Made by a program: the position numbers and the translations under genes. From NCBI GenBank assembly GCA_016196035.1, contig JACPYM010000117.1:62001-126000 (forward strand): a stretch of DNA of 64,000 nt. The letters are read 5' to 3'. The notes beneath the pieces are model-generated. The model searched no databases. It was not told where the DNA came from and saw only the letters and a program-made list of their open reading frames with translations. This document shows positions 8,908 to 17,797 of the stretch, one piece after another (the first letter of the stretch is position 1; each line of letters opens with the position of its first letter). The DNA is from Acidobacteriota bacterium (GTDB taxonomy: Bacteria; Acidobacteriota; Blastocatellia; RBC074).

Positions 8908-8937
8908 TCCCGGCAGCGCGTGACGCCGCTGCCGGGA
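8908..8937. repeat. Small intergenic hairpin
   Basis: An 11-bp perfect stem (8908-8918 with 8927-8937) has an 8-base loop and no T-run. It lies 115 bases upstream of the cytochrome start codon, within a 200-base gap that holds no gene. Confidence 0.5.
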
Positions 8938-9051
8938 GAGCGGTAGAGAGAGCGCAAGCCAAAGGGCCATGCTCGTAATTGCGCCATTACTTGAGCGTGG
9001 CCGCTTGCGTTCTCTTCATCGCCTGTAGGACTGAATTCCTTGGGAGGCTCG

Positions 9052-10239
9052 ATGCAAACACCTACATCCGCCCGTCACCGCAGCGTTAAACGCCTGACAA
9101 CCTTGTTGCTGGCATTGCTGCTGCTGGGGCTGGGATTGGCAACCGGTTCGCGGGGACAAACCAGCACTGACCCGCTGGTCGTGTTGGGCTACAACGAACT
9201 GGGCATGCATTGCATGAATCAGGACTTTTCAGAAATCTGCCTTCTGCCGCCTTTCAACACGCTGCGCGCCGAAGTGATTGATCGTTCGGGCACAGAGCCG
9301 CGCATCGTCCGCACAGGCGTGACGGTGCGTTACGCCCTTCCTTTCAACACCCGTTCCGCCGACAAAACCAATTTCTGGCGCTACGTCAAAATGCTGTTTG
9401 GCGTAGCGCTCGCGCCCAACATCGGCCTGACCGGCAACGGTTTGAGCGGCACCATGCTGCCGACAGCCCGCAATGATTGGGAAGCGAGCGGCATCCCCCT
9501 CACGCCGCTGGATGATTTCGGACGCGACAACCCCTATCCACTGGCGCAAATCACGGTCGTGCGCAATGGCCAGGTCGCCGGACAAACGCGCGCGGTCGTG
9601 CCGGTTTCGTGGGAAATCAGTTGCAACCTCTGCCACGGCGGCGGCCTCTCGGTCGGCACTGACATTCTGCGCAAACACGACAAGCTGCATAACACCAAAC
9701 TCGAACAGGCCAAGCCGGTGCTGTGCGCCAGTTGCCACGCCGATCCGGTCTTGAATGCGCCCGGTCAAACAGGCGTTTCGACGCTTTCGCACGCGATGCA
9801 CCGCGCCCACGCCACGCGCGTCGCCGATTTGAATCTGAGCAATTCCTGTTACGCCTGTCATCCGGGCATGCGCGCGCAATGCCAGCGCGACGTGCATTTG
9901 AGCAAAGGTCTCAATTGCACGAACTGCCACGGCGATATGCAGGCTGTCGGCAACGCCAGCCGCCGTCCCTGGGTGGATGAGCCGCGCTGCACCAGTTGCC
10001 ATCAACGCGCCGGGTTTGAATTTGAAGAGACGGGCAAACTTTACAAGGAATCGCGCGGCCACCAAGGCGTCACCTGTGCGGCCTGCCACGGCAGCCCGCA
10101 TGCCATCACGCCGACAGTGACGGCGGCGGATAATTTACAGGCCATCAATTGGCAGGGGCATCCGGGCAAAATTGATACTTGTACCGTTTGTCACCGGCAA
10201 CGCCCGAACGAGACCTTTCCGCATCGGCTGGGAGACTGA
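9052..10239 (+). CDS. Seven-haem periplasmic c-type cytochrome
   Basis: 395 aa. ATG 9052 is chosen over the upstream TTG (9040) because GGGAGG at 9042-9047 is well placed for it and a signal peptide follows (RLTTLLLALLLLGLGLATG). The conserved N-terminal GYNELGMHCMNQDF is followed by seven CXXCH haem sites in order: CNLCH, CASCH, CYACH, CTNCH, CTSCH, CAACH, CTVCH. Additional His residues could be distal ligands. It should carry electrons in the periplasm or at the outer face. A membrane protein and a YceI protein follow on the same strand, which suggests a redox-related operon; partner and substrate cannot be read. The sites are certain, the exact family is not. Confidence 0.9.
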   Translation: MQTPTSARHRSVKRLTTLLLALLLLGLGLATGSRGQTSTDPLVVLGYNELGMHCMNQDFSEICLLPPFNTLRAEVIDRSGTEPRIVRTGVTVRYALPFNTRSADKTNFWRYVKMLFGVALAPNIGLTGNGLSGTMLPTARNDWEASGIPLTPLDDFGRDNPYPLAQITVVRNGQVAGQTRAVVPVSWEISCNLCHGGGLSVGTDILRKHDKLHNTKLEQAKPVLCASCHADPVLNAPGQTGVSTLSHAMHRAHATRVADLNLSNSCYACHPGMRAQCQRDVHLSKGLNCTNCHGDMQAVGNASRRPWVDEPRCTSCHQRAGFEFEETGKLYKESRGHQGVTCAACHGSPHAITPTVTAADNLQAINWQGHPGKIDTCTVCHRQRPNETFPHRLGD

Positions 10240-10449
10240 CGTGGGCTTGTTTGAATGAATGCTGTGTCTTGAACGGGCGGCGCGCGGAGGGGGAACAATT
10301 GAAGGGAAATGATTTCACAAGGACTGTCGTGTTACCGCGTTCATGCCCATAGCAAAACGGCCGTGACGACGGCTGACACTATGAACCCTAAAGGAGCAAT
10401 GCTAACGGGTGCGGCGATGCTGGCGCTCACACCGTGGCGATAAAAACAG

Positions 10450-11064
10450 ATGTTGAATTCGTATTACTTTGTGATTCCCTTTGTCTTGCAAGTCCTGTGG
10501 ATCGCGGTGGATGAGTTTTATTGTCATCACCAACGCAAATTACCGCGCTGGGAACGTATTGGCCATCCCCTGGACACGATCACCGTGCTGGCCTGCCTGT
10601 TTTGGGTTTTATACGTGCCCATCACAGCCACATCGGTGCGCGTGTTTATCGGGTTGAGCATCTTCTCCAGCCTGTTTGTGCTGAAAGATGACGAGGTGCA
10701 TTTCAAAGAGTGCGGTGTGTTTGAACGTTGGCTGCATACATTGGTGTTGACCTTGCATCCGGTGGTTTTGCTGTGCGCGGGTTTGCTCTGGCCCGCTTTG
10801 CAAGGGACGACCGGGCACTTTTACGACTTGATTCAATATCACGGTTTTGAGCACAGCTTTCTTGTCTTTGAAACGGCGATGATCGTGCTCTTTCTCTTTT
10901 ACCAAACGATCTACTGGAATTTCATTTACCAGCCCGTCAATCGCGTAACACGCCCAACGCTCAAACCGGTTCCGGCGAGCAGTGTAATCCAAGAGCAACC
11001 GGGACAGGCCCATCCGCTCCCGGTCTTTGAGTTGGCGTATTCAGAGAAGGAGCAAATGTCATGA
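10450..11064 (+). CDS. Conserved five-helix inner-membrane protein
   Basis: 204 aa with about five hydrophobic helices (VIPFVLQVLWIAVDEF; TVLACLFWVLYVPIT; VFIGLSIFSSLFVL; LVLTLHPVVLLCAGLLW; FLVFETAMIVLFLFYQTIY). His and acidic residues sit at helix ends (DEFYCHHQRKLP, GHPLDT, KDDEVHFKECG, YHGFEHSF), like metal- or haem-binding sites, but no named family is certain. It overlaps the following YceI gene by 4 bp, so the two are translationally coupled. The 210-base gap before it contains only a possible 14-codon ORF behind AAAGGAG near 10399, which I do not call. Confidence 0.75.
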   Translation: MLNSYYFVIPFVLQVLWIAVDEFYCHHQRKLPRWERIGHPLDTITVLACLFWVLYVPITATSVRVFIGLSIFSSLFVLKDDEVHFKECGVFERWLHTLVLTLHPVVLLCAGLLWPALQGTTGHFYDLIQYHGFEHSFLVFETAMIVLFLFYQTIYWNFIYQPVNRVTRPTLKPVPASSVIQEQPGQAHPLPVFELAYSEKEQMS

Positions 11065-11705
11065 GGCCAGGTTTTTTCAAGCCCTTTTTGCGCTTGCTAT
11101 TCTGCCTGCCGTTGTTGGCGTTCACCACACTGGGGCAAACCAATACCGGCAAGGCCCCGGCTCATCATTACACGCTGGTCCCGGCGGAAAGCAGCTTTAC
11201 GGTTTTCGTCGCCAAAGCGGGCTTACTGAGCGGCATCGCGCACGATCACAACATCGGCGTGAAAGGCTTCAGCGGCGAAATCAACGTGCCAGGCGCGAGC
11301 TTCGACGCGGGCAGCGTGCAACTCGAAGTGCAAACCGAGTCGCTCACGCTGCTGGATAACATCAGCGAAAAAGACCGTGCTGAAATCACTAAAAACATGC
11401 GCGGCGCTGTGCTGGAAACCGCCAAGTTTCCCAAGGTGGTTTTCCGCTCGACTTCGCTGACTGGTTTCACACCGAAAGAAAACGGGGCGAGTTTTACCTT
11501 GAATGGCGATTTGACGCTGCACGGCATCACGAAACGCCTCGCGCTGCCCGTGACGGTGGTGCAAACGGGGCAGACCCTGCGCATCACCGGCCAATACACC
11601 CTGCACCAAACGGATTTCGGCATCACGCCCTATTCCGCCGCGCTGGGCACGATCAAGGTAAAAAACGATGTAGTCATCAAATTCAATCTGGTAGCCAAGT
11701 CTTGA
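11061..11705 (+). CDS. YceI-family periplasmic protein
   Basis: 214 aa with a signal peptide (LRLLFCLPLLAFTTLGQT) and then a full YceI domain: HYTLVPAESSFTVFVAKAG at the start, AHDHNIGVKGFSGEI, FPKVVFRSTSLTG, GDLTLHGITKRLALPV. YceI proteins are lipocalin-like beta barrels that bind polyisoprenoid or quinone-like lipids in the periplasm. AGAAGGAG lies 9 bases before the ATG, inside the upstream gene. Coupling to a cytochrome and a membrane protein fits a role in quinone or redox handling, but that is inference. Confidence 0.9.
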   Translation: MRPGFFKPFLRLLFCLPLLAFTTLGQTNTGKAPAHHYTLVPAESSFTVFVAKAGLLSGIAHDHNIGVKGFSGEINVPGASFDAGSVQLEVQTESLTLLDNISEKDRAEITKNMRGAVLETAKFPKVVFRSTSLTGFTPKENGASFTLNGDLTLHGITKRLALPVTVVQTGQTLRITGQYTLHQTDFGITPYSAALGTIKVKNDVVIKFNLVAKS

Positions 11706-11716
11706 AAGATTGACTT

Positions 11717-11842
11717 CACACGGTGGGACTGGGGCCGCGCGTTTGCGGAGCGATAGGAGTGGACGGTTCACACGTGGCCTCCTGACGCGGCCACAACTGC
11801 TTCTATCGTTCCGCAGACGCCCGGCCCCAGTCCCACCGTGTG
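11717..11842. repeat. 126-bp palindromic element
   Basis: The outer arms are perfect over 20 bp (11717-11736 with 11823-11842). Inner arms pair imperfectly (GCGTTTGCGGAGCGATAG-like against CTATCGTTCCGCAGACGC), so the whole element can fold into one long hairpin. It follows the yceI stop by 11 bases and may act as a terminator, although no T-run is present. Confidence 0.75.
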
Positions 11843-11915
11843 GCTTTGCTGGGAATTCATCTATCGAAATAGAGATGCCTCATAGCACCTGATTTGAATG
11901 AGAGGAGAACGACCA

Positions 11916-13685
11916 ATGCGCGAACGTAAACATGGCTTTACCTGGTTTGGCAGCCTCGGCATCTTGCTGGCATTGACCGGCGCATTGGTGAACGGGCGGC
12001 AGCCGCTGGCTTACGCCGCCGTGCAGGCAGACGACCTCGTCACCTTTATCGGCACCCTCGGCGGCACTGAAAGCCGCGCCTTGGGCATCAATTCGTTGGG
12101 CCACATCGTCGGCTGGGCCAGTCTGGAAAACGGCAAACAACATGCCTTCCTCTGGGACGGCGCGGCCTTGCGCGATTTGGGCGTGCTGGCAAGCGCGAAT
12201 GAAAGCGTTGCCTATGCCATCAACGACGCCGGGCAAATTGCAGGCGCGTCGAGCAGTTTGGGCGACATCACGCCGCGCGCCTTCCGCTGGCAAAACGGCA
12301 CGCTGACGGACATCGGCGCCTTCACCCCACGGGCCATCAACAAAAACGGTGACGTCGCGGGCACGCTGCCAATCAAACGCAACGGCTTGGATTGGTTCGA
12401 GCACGCCTGTCTCTGGCGCAACGGCACGCTCACCGATTTAGGCACGCTGGGCGGCAATAACAGTTATGCCTACGCCATCAATGATGCAGGTTTCGTCGCC
12501 GGCGTATCGCAAGTGCAAGACGATCTGCGCACAAAGGCTTTCTTGTGGAGCAACGGCACACTCAGCGATTTGGGCGCGCTGGGCGGCAACAGCAGCCAGG
12601 CGCTGGCGCTGAGCAATACGAATCAGGTCGCGGGCGTTTCAGACACAGCGAGCGGCGCGCCACATAGCACGCTGTTCGCGCTCAACGCTACAGGCGGCGT
12701 GGCCAGCCGCACAGATTTGGGTGCGCTCGACAGTTCGTATAGTTACGCTTACGCCGTCAACGGCAAAGGCCAGACGGTCGGCACGAACGGGCACGCGTTG
12801 TTGTGGCAAAACGGCACGGCGTTCGATTTGAATTCGTTGCTGCCCGCCAACAGCGATTGGGTGTTGCAGAACGCGGCGGCCATTAATGACAACGGCCAGA
12901 TTGCCGGTTGGGGCACTTTTCAAGGTTCGACGTATGCGTTCGCGTTGCGGCCCATTGCCAACGCCTGGACAGCCAGCGTTTCGGCAGCCAGCTATGACGG
13001 AACCAAACTCGCGCCGGAATCCATTTGCGCGGCCTTCGGTGTCAATTTAAGTGCGGCGACAGCGGGCACGATTTCAGCAACATTGCCGATCACCTTGGCG
13101 GGCACATCCGTGACGGTGCGCGATAGCGCGGGGAGGCTCTGGCCTGCGCCGCTCTTTTTCGTTTCGCCCAACCAGATTAATTATTTGATCCCCGCTGAAG
13201 CGGCCAATGGCCCAGCCACGCTGATTGTCAGCAATCGCGCCAATGTACTCACCTTGGGGACGATCAACCTCGCCAAAGTCGCGCCGGGCGTTTTCAGCGC
13301 GGATGCCAGCGGACGCGGGTTGGCGGCGGCCCTGGCCTTGCGCGTCAAGGCGGATGGTTCGCAAACCTATGAATCCGTCGTGCGTTTCGATCCCGTCCAA
13401 AACAAGTTTGTCGCCGTGCCGATTGATTTGGGCCCAGCCAGCGACCAGGTTTTTCTGATTCTTTATGGCACCGGCTGGCGAAACCGCAGCAGCCAGTCAG
13501 CCGTCATGGTCAAAGTAGGCAATGCCGACGCCCCCGTGAGTTTCGCCGGAGCACAAGGTTCTTTGACGGGCCTGGATCAAATCAACGTGTTGTTACCCAA
13601 AGCACTCGCCGGAAGAGGTGAAGTTGAGGTATCGTTGATTGCGGACGGCCAAACGGCCAATCCGGTGAGAGTCAGCATTCGCTGA
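11916..13685 (+). CDS. HAF-repeat exported protein with TIGR03437 C-terminus
   Basis: 589 aa. The ATG at 11916 is preferred because GAGGAG lies 9 bases upstream; an earlier in-frame ATG (11898) would start before that site. A signal peptide (FGSLGILLALTGALVNG) is followed by about seven HAF repeats (TIGR02913; LGGTESRALGINSLGHIVGW, then YAINDAGQIAGAS), which form a beta-propeller-like array at about 35-345. A TIGR03437 domain (about 350-589) has VSAASYDGTKLAPESI, FFVSPNQINYLIPAEA and GLDQINVLLPKALAG. Probably extracellular; the role is unknown. Confidence 0.9.
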   Translation: MRERKHGFTWFGSLGILLALTGALVNGRQPLAYAAVQADDLVTFIGTLGGTESRALGINSLGHIVGWASLENGKQHAFLWDGAALRDLGVLASANESVAYAINDAGQIAGASSSLGDITPRAFRWQNGTLTDIGAFTPRAINKNGDVAGTLPIKRNGLDWFEHACLWRNGTLTDLGTLGGNNSYAYAINDAGFVAGVSQVQDDLRTKAFLWSNGTLSDLGALGGNSSQALALSNTNQVAGVSDTASGAPHSTLFALNATGGVASRTDLGALDSSYSYAYAVNGKGQTVGTNGHALLWQNGTAFDLNSLLPANSDWVLQNAAAINDNGQIAGWGTFQGSTYAFALRPIANAWTASVSAASYDGTKLAPESICAAFGVNLSAATAGTISATLPITLAGTSVTVRDSAGRLWPAPLFFVSPNQINYLIPAEAANGPATLIVSNRANVLTLGTINLAKVAPGVFSADASGRGLAAALALRVKADGSQTYESVVRFDPVQNKFVAVPIDLGPASDQVFLILYGTGWRNRSSQSAVMVKVGNADAPVSFAGAQGSLTGLDQINVLLPKALAGRGEVEVSLIADGQTANPVRVSIR

Positions 13686-13713
13686 ACCTGAACTTCAAGT
13701 AATTCAAAAGAAA

Positions 13714-13860
13714 TTTGGTAGTGGCTCAAAGGGGAGAGGTCTTGCTGCAGATGAACGCTGGAAAACGCGGATCAGTCCTGTTAGCCGATTGAATTAATCT
13801 GCGTTGGTCGGCGTTGATCTGCGGCGTGGCTCGCTCCCCATTGACCCACTACCAGAAATT
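13714..13860 (-). mobile_element. MITE-like palindromic element, copy 2 (inverted)
   Basis: This is the reverse complement of the element at 1653-1795 over about 145 bp, with scattered substitutions and the same ~20-bp terminal inverted repeats. It lies in the intergenic space between the HAF-repeat gene and the phosphatase gene and ends 23 bases before the latter's start codon. Confidence 0.7.
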
Positions 13861-13883
13861 TCAAGCACCCTACTTCAAGCACG

Positions 13884-14816
13884 ATGAAGACGCGATTTTT
13901 CCTGCACGGTTTGAGCCGATTAGCGTTAGCTATCGCCCTGGGCGGTTTCGCTTTAAGCAACAACGGCTTCGATTTCAAACCCACGCCGACTCAGGCGCAA
14001 GCCGTTCAACCTCTGGCGTTCGCCGCCATCGGCGACAGCGGCACGGGCGGAGCGGAACAATACGCCGTGGCCCGCGCGATGGAACAAGCTTATGCGACGA
14101 CGCCATTTGAGTTGGTTCTGATGTTGGGCGATAACTTTTATGGCGGCGTGGATTACGTCAAGAAATTCGAGACGCCGTATGGCAAGCTCCTAACCCAGGG
14201 TGTCAGTTTTTTTGCCGCGCTCGGCAACCACGATAACGGCAAATCCAACCTGGAAACGGGCTACGCGAAATTCAACATGGGAGGCCGCCGCTATTACACG
14301 TTCACGCGCAACGGCACTGACGAGCAACCGCTGGCGCAATTCTTCGCCCTCGATTCGGCGCAAATGGATGCGGCGCAGGTGGCGTGGCTGGAGCAGACGC
14401 TGAGCCAGTCCACCGCGCGCTGGAAGATCGCGTTTTTCCATCATCCGCTTTATTCTTCGGGCAAGACGCACGGGGCGGATCTGAAATTGCGCGCCCAGTT
14501 GGAACCGCTTTTTGTGAAGCACAACGTGCAATTGGTGCTGAACGGCCACGAACATTTTTACGAACGGCTCAAACCGCAAAACGGCGTGCAGTATTTCATC
14601 TCGGGCGCGGCGGGCAAGCTGCGCCGGAATAATATCAAGCGCGAGGATCCGGCTTTGGCCTTCGGCAATGACCAGGCGCAACACTTTATGCTTTTCGAGA
14701 TAAATGCCAACGAACTGACCTTCCGCGCCATTAGCGATAGTGGTGCCGTGCTCGACAAAGGCACATTCAGTGCGCCCCTCAACCACCATGCCCCAGCCGA
14801 AAGAGGCCACGAGTGA
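13884..14816 (+). CDS. Exported metallophosphoesterase, purple acid phosphatase-like
   Basis: 310 aa with a signal peptide (FLHGLSRLALAIALGGFAL). Metal-ligand motifs of calcineurin-like phosphoesterases appear in order: GDSGTGG, LGDNFY, ALGNHDN, FFHHPLYSSG and NGHEHFYER. Spacing and sequence resemble type 5 acid phosphatases. It should hydrolyse phosphomonoesters in the periplasm or outside the cell. The start lies 23 bases after the MITE-like element, which may therefore supply its promoter region. No strong ribosome-binding site is seen before the ATG. Confidence 0.9.
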   Translation: MKTRFFLHGLSRLALAIALGGFALSNNGFDFKPTPTQAQAVQPLAFAAIGDSGTGGAEQYAVARAMEQAYATTPFELVLMLGDNFYGGVDYVKKFETPYGKLLTQGVSFFAALGNHDNGKSNLETGYAKFNMGGRRYYTFTRNGTDEQPLAQFFALDSAQMDAAQVAWLEQTLSQSTARWKIAFFHHPLYSSGKTHGADLKLRAQLEPLFVKHNVQLVLNGHEHFYERLKPQNGVQYFISGAAGKLRRNNIKREDPALAFGNDQAQHFMLFEINANELTFRAISDSGAVLDKGTFSAPLNHHAPAERGHE

Positions 14817-14962
14817 GCCGCCGCGCAATGGCAGCGCGCGCACGTTGGCGCCGAATTCTGTGCCCTTCCTTGCGACTCTGGCGTCCTTGCTGGCAGGCTG
14901 TCGCCGATTCCAAGCAGTTACCGATCACCTCTCTCATAAAACCCGATAAGGAGGAAGCGCTC

Positions 14963-15760
14963 TTGCGCAAATTCAAATTCCAAGCTTTTCGTCTGTTCAG
15001 CGCCGCCTTGGCTCTGATGTTCATCGCCTTGGCCATACAAGCCCAGGATGCTTTTGAAGTCCAGGTCTACGAATATGAGACCGTGCCAAAGGGCATGTGG
15101 AATCTCGAAACCCACATGAACTTCACCGGTCGGGGCACGAAATTTTTTGAAGGCCCGGTGGCGCCAACCAATCATCAGTTTCATCTGACCTTCGAGCTGA
15201 CACGCGGCATCACCGATAATTTCGAGATGGCCGGTTATCTGGTGTTGGCGGCCCGCCCCGATGGCGGCGCCGAATATGCGGGCTGGCGTTTGCGCCCGCG
15301 CGTCTCGCTGCCGAAGTCCTGGCATCTGCCCGTAGACGTCAGTCTCAGCGGTGAGGTCGGCTTTCCGCACAAAGTCTACGAAGAGAACTCCGTCACCTTT
15401 GAATTCCGCCCCATCCTCGAAAAGAAACTCGGCCGCTGGCAACTCGATTTCAATCCTGTGCTCGCGCGCGCGCTGCGCGGGCCTGGCAAGCACGACGGTT
15501 GGGAATTCGAACCGGGGGCGCGCGTTGGATATGGCATCAACGACAAGCTGGATTTGAGCCTGGAGTATTACGGCGCGACCGGGCCGTTGCGCGAGCCGTT
15601 GCCACGCGGCGAACAAGTGCATCAATTCTATCCGGGCTGGGATTATCAATTTTCCAAAAACCTCGTCTGGAATTTCGGCATCGGCGTCGGCGTGACTGAA
15701 GCGGGTAACCGCTTGGTTTACAAATCGCGCATTGGTTATCTCTTCGGCAAAAAGAAGTGA
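14963..15760 (+). CDS. Exported beta-barrel-like protein (putative outer-membrane protein)
   Basis: 265 aa. I choose the TTG at 14963, because AAGGAGG (14948-14954) is ideally placed and a signal peptide follows at once (FRLFSAALALMFIALAIQA). The longer frame from the ATG at 14813 overlaps the phosphatase stop but gives an unlikely Arg/Trp-rich leader. The mature part alternates aromatic and polar residues in beta strands (GMWNLETHMNFTGRG, RGITDNFEMAGYLVLAA, DKLDLSLEYYGATG) and ends in SRIGYLFGKKK, like a small outer-membrane barrel or transporter-type protein. No specific family is recognised. Confidence 0.75.
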   Translation: MRKFKFQAFRLFSAALALMFIALAIQAQDAFEVQVYEYETVPKGMWNLETHMNFTGRGTKFFEGPVAPTNHQFHLTFELTRGITDNFEMAGYLVLAARPDGGAEYAGWRLRPRVSLPKSWHLPVDVSLSGEVGFPHKVYEENSVTFEFRPILEKKLGRWQLDFNPVLARALRGPGKHDGWEFEPGARVGYGINDKLDLSLEYYGATGPLREPLPRGEQVHQFYPGWDYQFSKNLVWNFGIGVGVTEAGNRLVYKSRIGYLFGKKK

Positions 15761-16242
15761 AACGGATCAGGCTTCTGACGGCTTGCTTACTCCTTCGGCA
15801 AGCTGAGGCGGCGCTTTCGCTCTCAGGTTACGGCGGCATCTTCAGCGCCGTAGTTCAAGACTCCATTGACCCGCGCAGTCATATTGCCCGCGCATCAACT
15901 CCTCACACGGCGTGGCAACCGCGTGACCAACAGCGGGCGACGCAGCGATTGTCTGTGGCTGTCCCGCTAGCGCTCTTTTTGCACTTCCTGCTACTATTCG
16001 CCGCGTTCGGCTCGCAACGTAACGCGCCGTCATCGTCATCAACGTTTTCTTCGCCTTGGTCAGCAGCAGCGCAGTTTCCGGATAAGCGAATAGTGGTTGG
16101 TCGTTCAGGGATTGAGCATTCCGGCGTTGTTGACCTTGCTGATGCTCTCGACAAGGTGAGAAGGGGAAGAGCGAGCGAAACGGCGTGCACTTTCTGCGTC
16201 AAATACCATGACAGCGATTGAGACTGTGCCTCTTCAATTGAG
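15761..16242. other. Gap of ~480 bases without a convincing gene
   Basis: An open frame on the plus strand (15757-16221) starts with GTG overlapping the previous stop, but its translation is Ser/Arg/Ala-rich with no signal, domain or ribosome-binding site. A minus-strand frame is equally featureless. I see no strong hairpin either; it may be decayed DNA. Confidence 0.5.
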
Positions 16243-17163
16243 ATGATTTGCAGCGGAATCAAAACACGCAAAGCCTGCAATTGCCTGCTGCTGGGACGAA
16301 TGATGGTTGTGTTGTTTACACTAACCTGCTCCGCTACAGCGCAGCCAACAGCAATTGTGCAAACTGTGCAAAGCTTGCGCAAAATCAAGGCGGATGCAAT
16401 GGATGATCCGCTTCCGACTGCTGTTCGCCCTTTGCTGACGCAACTCAAGCGGCAACTGCGTGAGTTAATTTCCGATACGCTCAGTGCACCGCAAACGCGC
16501 CGCCTTACTCCGTCACAAGTACGCGCCAACGTGCTGGCGCAACTCGCAAGTATGGGCGTTCGGGTACCACCGCCAGAAACGGAGGGCAGAGATAGCAATG
16601 CTTTTGACACGAGTTATGTCTATGGCGACATTCATCAGATCACTGTCAACCGCCCCGTCGGACATCCCGACTTGCTCGCCGTCACAACGACCATTGGAAT
16701 TTGCTGCGGTGAAGACTCATCGCTTTACCTCTTCAAAAGGCGTGGCAGGCGATGGCAGGTGGTGCTGAGGCAAGAGGCAAACGGCTATGCCGAAATCAAC
16801 GGCGCGCAGGCGAGGTTCAAGTATGCACTCGCACCTTCAGACAAGCACGGTAATTTCGTTGTCGTAACAGCGAACGTCAATCCTTGGTGCACTTCGAATT
16901 GGCAGCAACTGCGCTATCGCGCTATGCGCATTGGCCGTAGCGCGAATCAACCGCGCCTCATATTGAAGCGGGATGCAATTATCTACTTGGGCATTAATCC
17001 GCCTGTCTATCGCCTCAAAGTAAGGGCGCAGCGCTTTAGTTTGAAGTTTTACGGTGAGGCAGATCGTCGGGCTATCGAAAACGGTGCTACAACTCGGCGA
17101 GTGATCTTGCATTATACCGTTGATGGGAATCGCATCAGGCCAGCAAGGATAACAAAACGATGA
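16243..17163 (+). CDS. Exported protein of unknown function
   Basis: 306 aa. An N-terminal hydrophobic stretch (LLLGRMMVVLFTLTCSATAQ) looks like a signal peptide; the real start may be the MM pair near residue 20 instead of the ATG at 16243. The middle has a compact beta-like region with VTTTIGICCGEDSSLYLFKR and WQVVLRQEANGYAEINGAQ, and the C-terminal part is basic. I do not recognise the family. It overlaps the following SGNH hydrolase by 4 bp (ATGA), so the two are probably co-expressed. Base use is slightly less GC-rich than in the genes after 17.8 kb. Confidence 0.65.
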   Translation: MICSGIKTRKACNCLLLGRMMVVLFTLTCSATAQPTAIVQTVQSLRKIKADAMDDPLPTAVRPLLTQLKRQLRELISDTLSAPQTRRLTPSQVRANVLAQLASMGVRVPPPETEGRDSNAFDTSYVYGDIHQITVNRPVGHPDLLAVTTTIGICCGEDSSLYLFKRRGRRWQVVLRQEANGYAEINGAQARFKYALAPSDKHGNFVVVTANVNPWCTSNWQQLRYRAMRIGRSANQPRLILKRDAIIYLGINPPVYRLKVRAQRFSLKFYGEADRRAIENGATTRRVILHYTVDGNRIRPARITKR

Positions 17164-17792
17164 GCCACGTTGTGTTGCTCGGTGATTCAATTTTCGACAA
17201 TACCGCCTATGTAAATGGTGGCCCAGCTGTCCTACAGCAACTTCACGCTGTTTTGCCTGCCGACTGGCGCGCCACGCTTTGCGCCGTTGATGGCAGCATG
17301 ACAACCAACGTGCAACGCCAGTTGGAGAAATTGCCAAGCGACGCTGATTTCCTGGTTGTCAGCATTGGCGGCAACGACGCGATTGATTCGTCCGACGTGC
17401 TCACGCTTAGTGCCCAGTCGGTTGCCGAAGCGCTGGCGCATCTGGCGAGCCGGGCGGATCAGTTTGAATACAACTACCAAGTGATGTTGCGGGCGGTGCT
17501 TGATCGCAAGCTTCCGACTACGCTCTGTACGGTTTACTATCCGCGTTTCACCGAAGCCGCCTTCCAGCGCGTCGCGGTGACGGCGCTGACGGTTTTCAAC
17601 GATTGCATCATCCGCGCCGCGTTTGCCCACGGCTTACCACTGCTCGATCTTCGGCTGATCTGCAACGAAGATGCCGACTTCGCCAATCCGATTGAGCCTT
17701 CGGTACAAGGCGGCGCTAAGATCGCGGCGGCAATCAACCAAGTCGTAACCGAACACGATTTCAGACAATCGCACACACGGGTTTTCGTTTAA
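17160..17792 (+). CDS. Cytoplasmic SGNH/GDSL-type hydrolase lacking the usual DxxH
   Basis: 210 aa with no signal peptide. Block I has the nucleophile Ser (VVLLGDSIFDN), block II a Gly (AVDGSM) and block III GGND (VVSIGGNDAID). Where most SGNH enzymes have DxxH near the C-terminus, this one reads NPIEPSVQGGAKIA, with Ser instead of His. It is probably an esterase or acyl-hydrolase in fold, but its catalytic triad is doubtful. It overlaps the preceding exported-protein gene; glcD follows after 5 bases. Confidence 0.8.
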   Translation: MSHVVLLGDSIFDNTAYVNGGPAVLQQLHAVLPADWRATLCAVDGSMTTNVQRQLEKLPSDADFLVVSIGGNDAIDSSDVLTLSAQSVAEALAHLASRADQFEYNYQVMLRAVLDRKLPTTLCTVYYPRFTEAAFQRVAVTALTVFNDCIIRAAFAHGLPLLDLRLICNEDADFANPIEPSVQGGAKIAAAINQVVTEHDFRQSHTRVFV

Positions 17793-17797
17793 CGCAC

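Noticed and set aside
15757-16221. 154-codon plus-strand ORF
   Set aside because: No ribosome-binding site, no recognisable domain, low-complexity Ser/Arg/Ala composition; probably not a gene.
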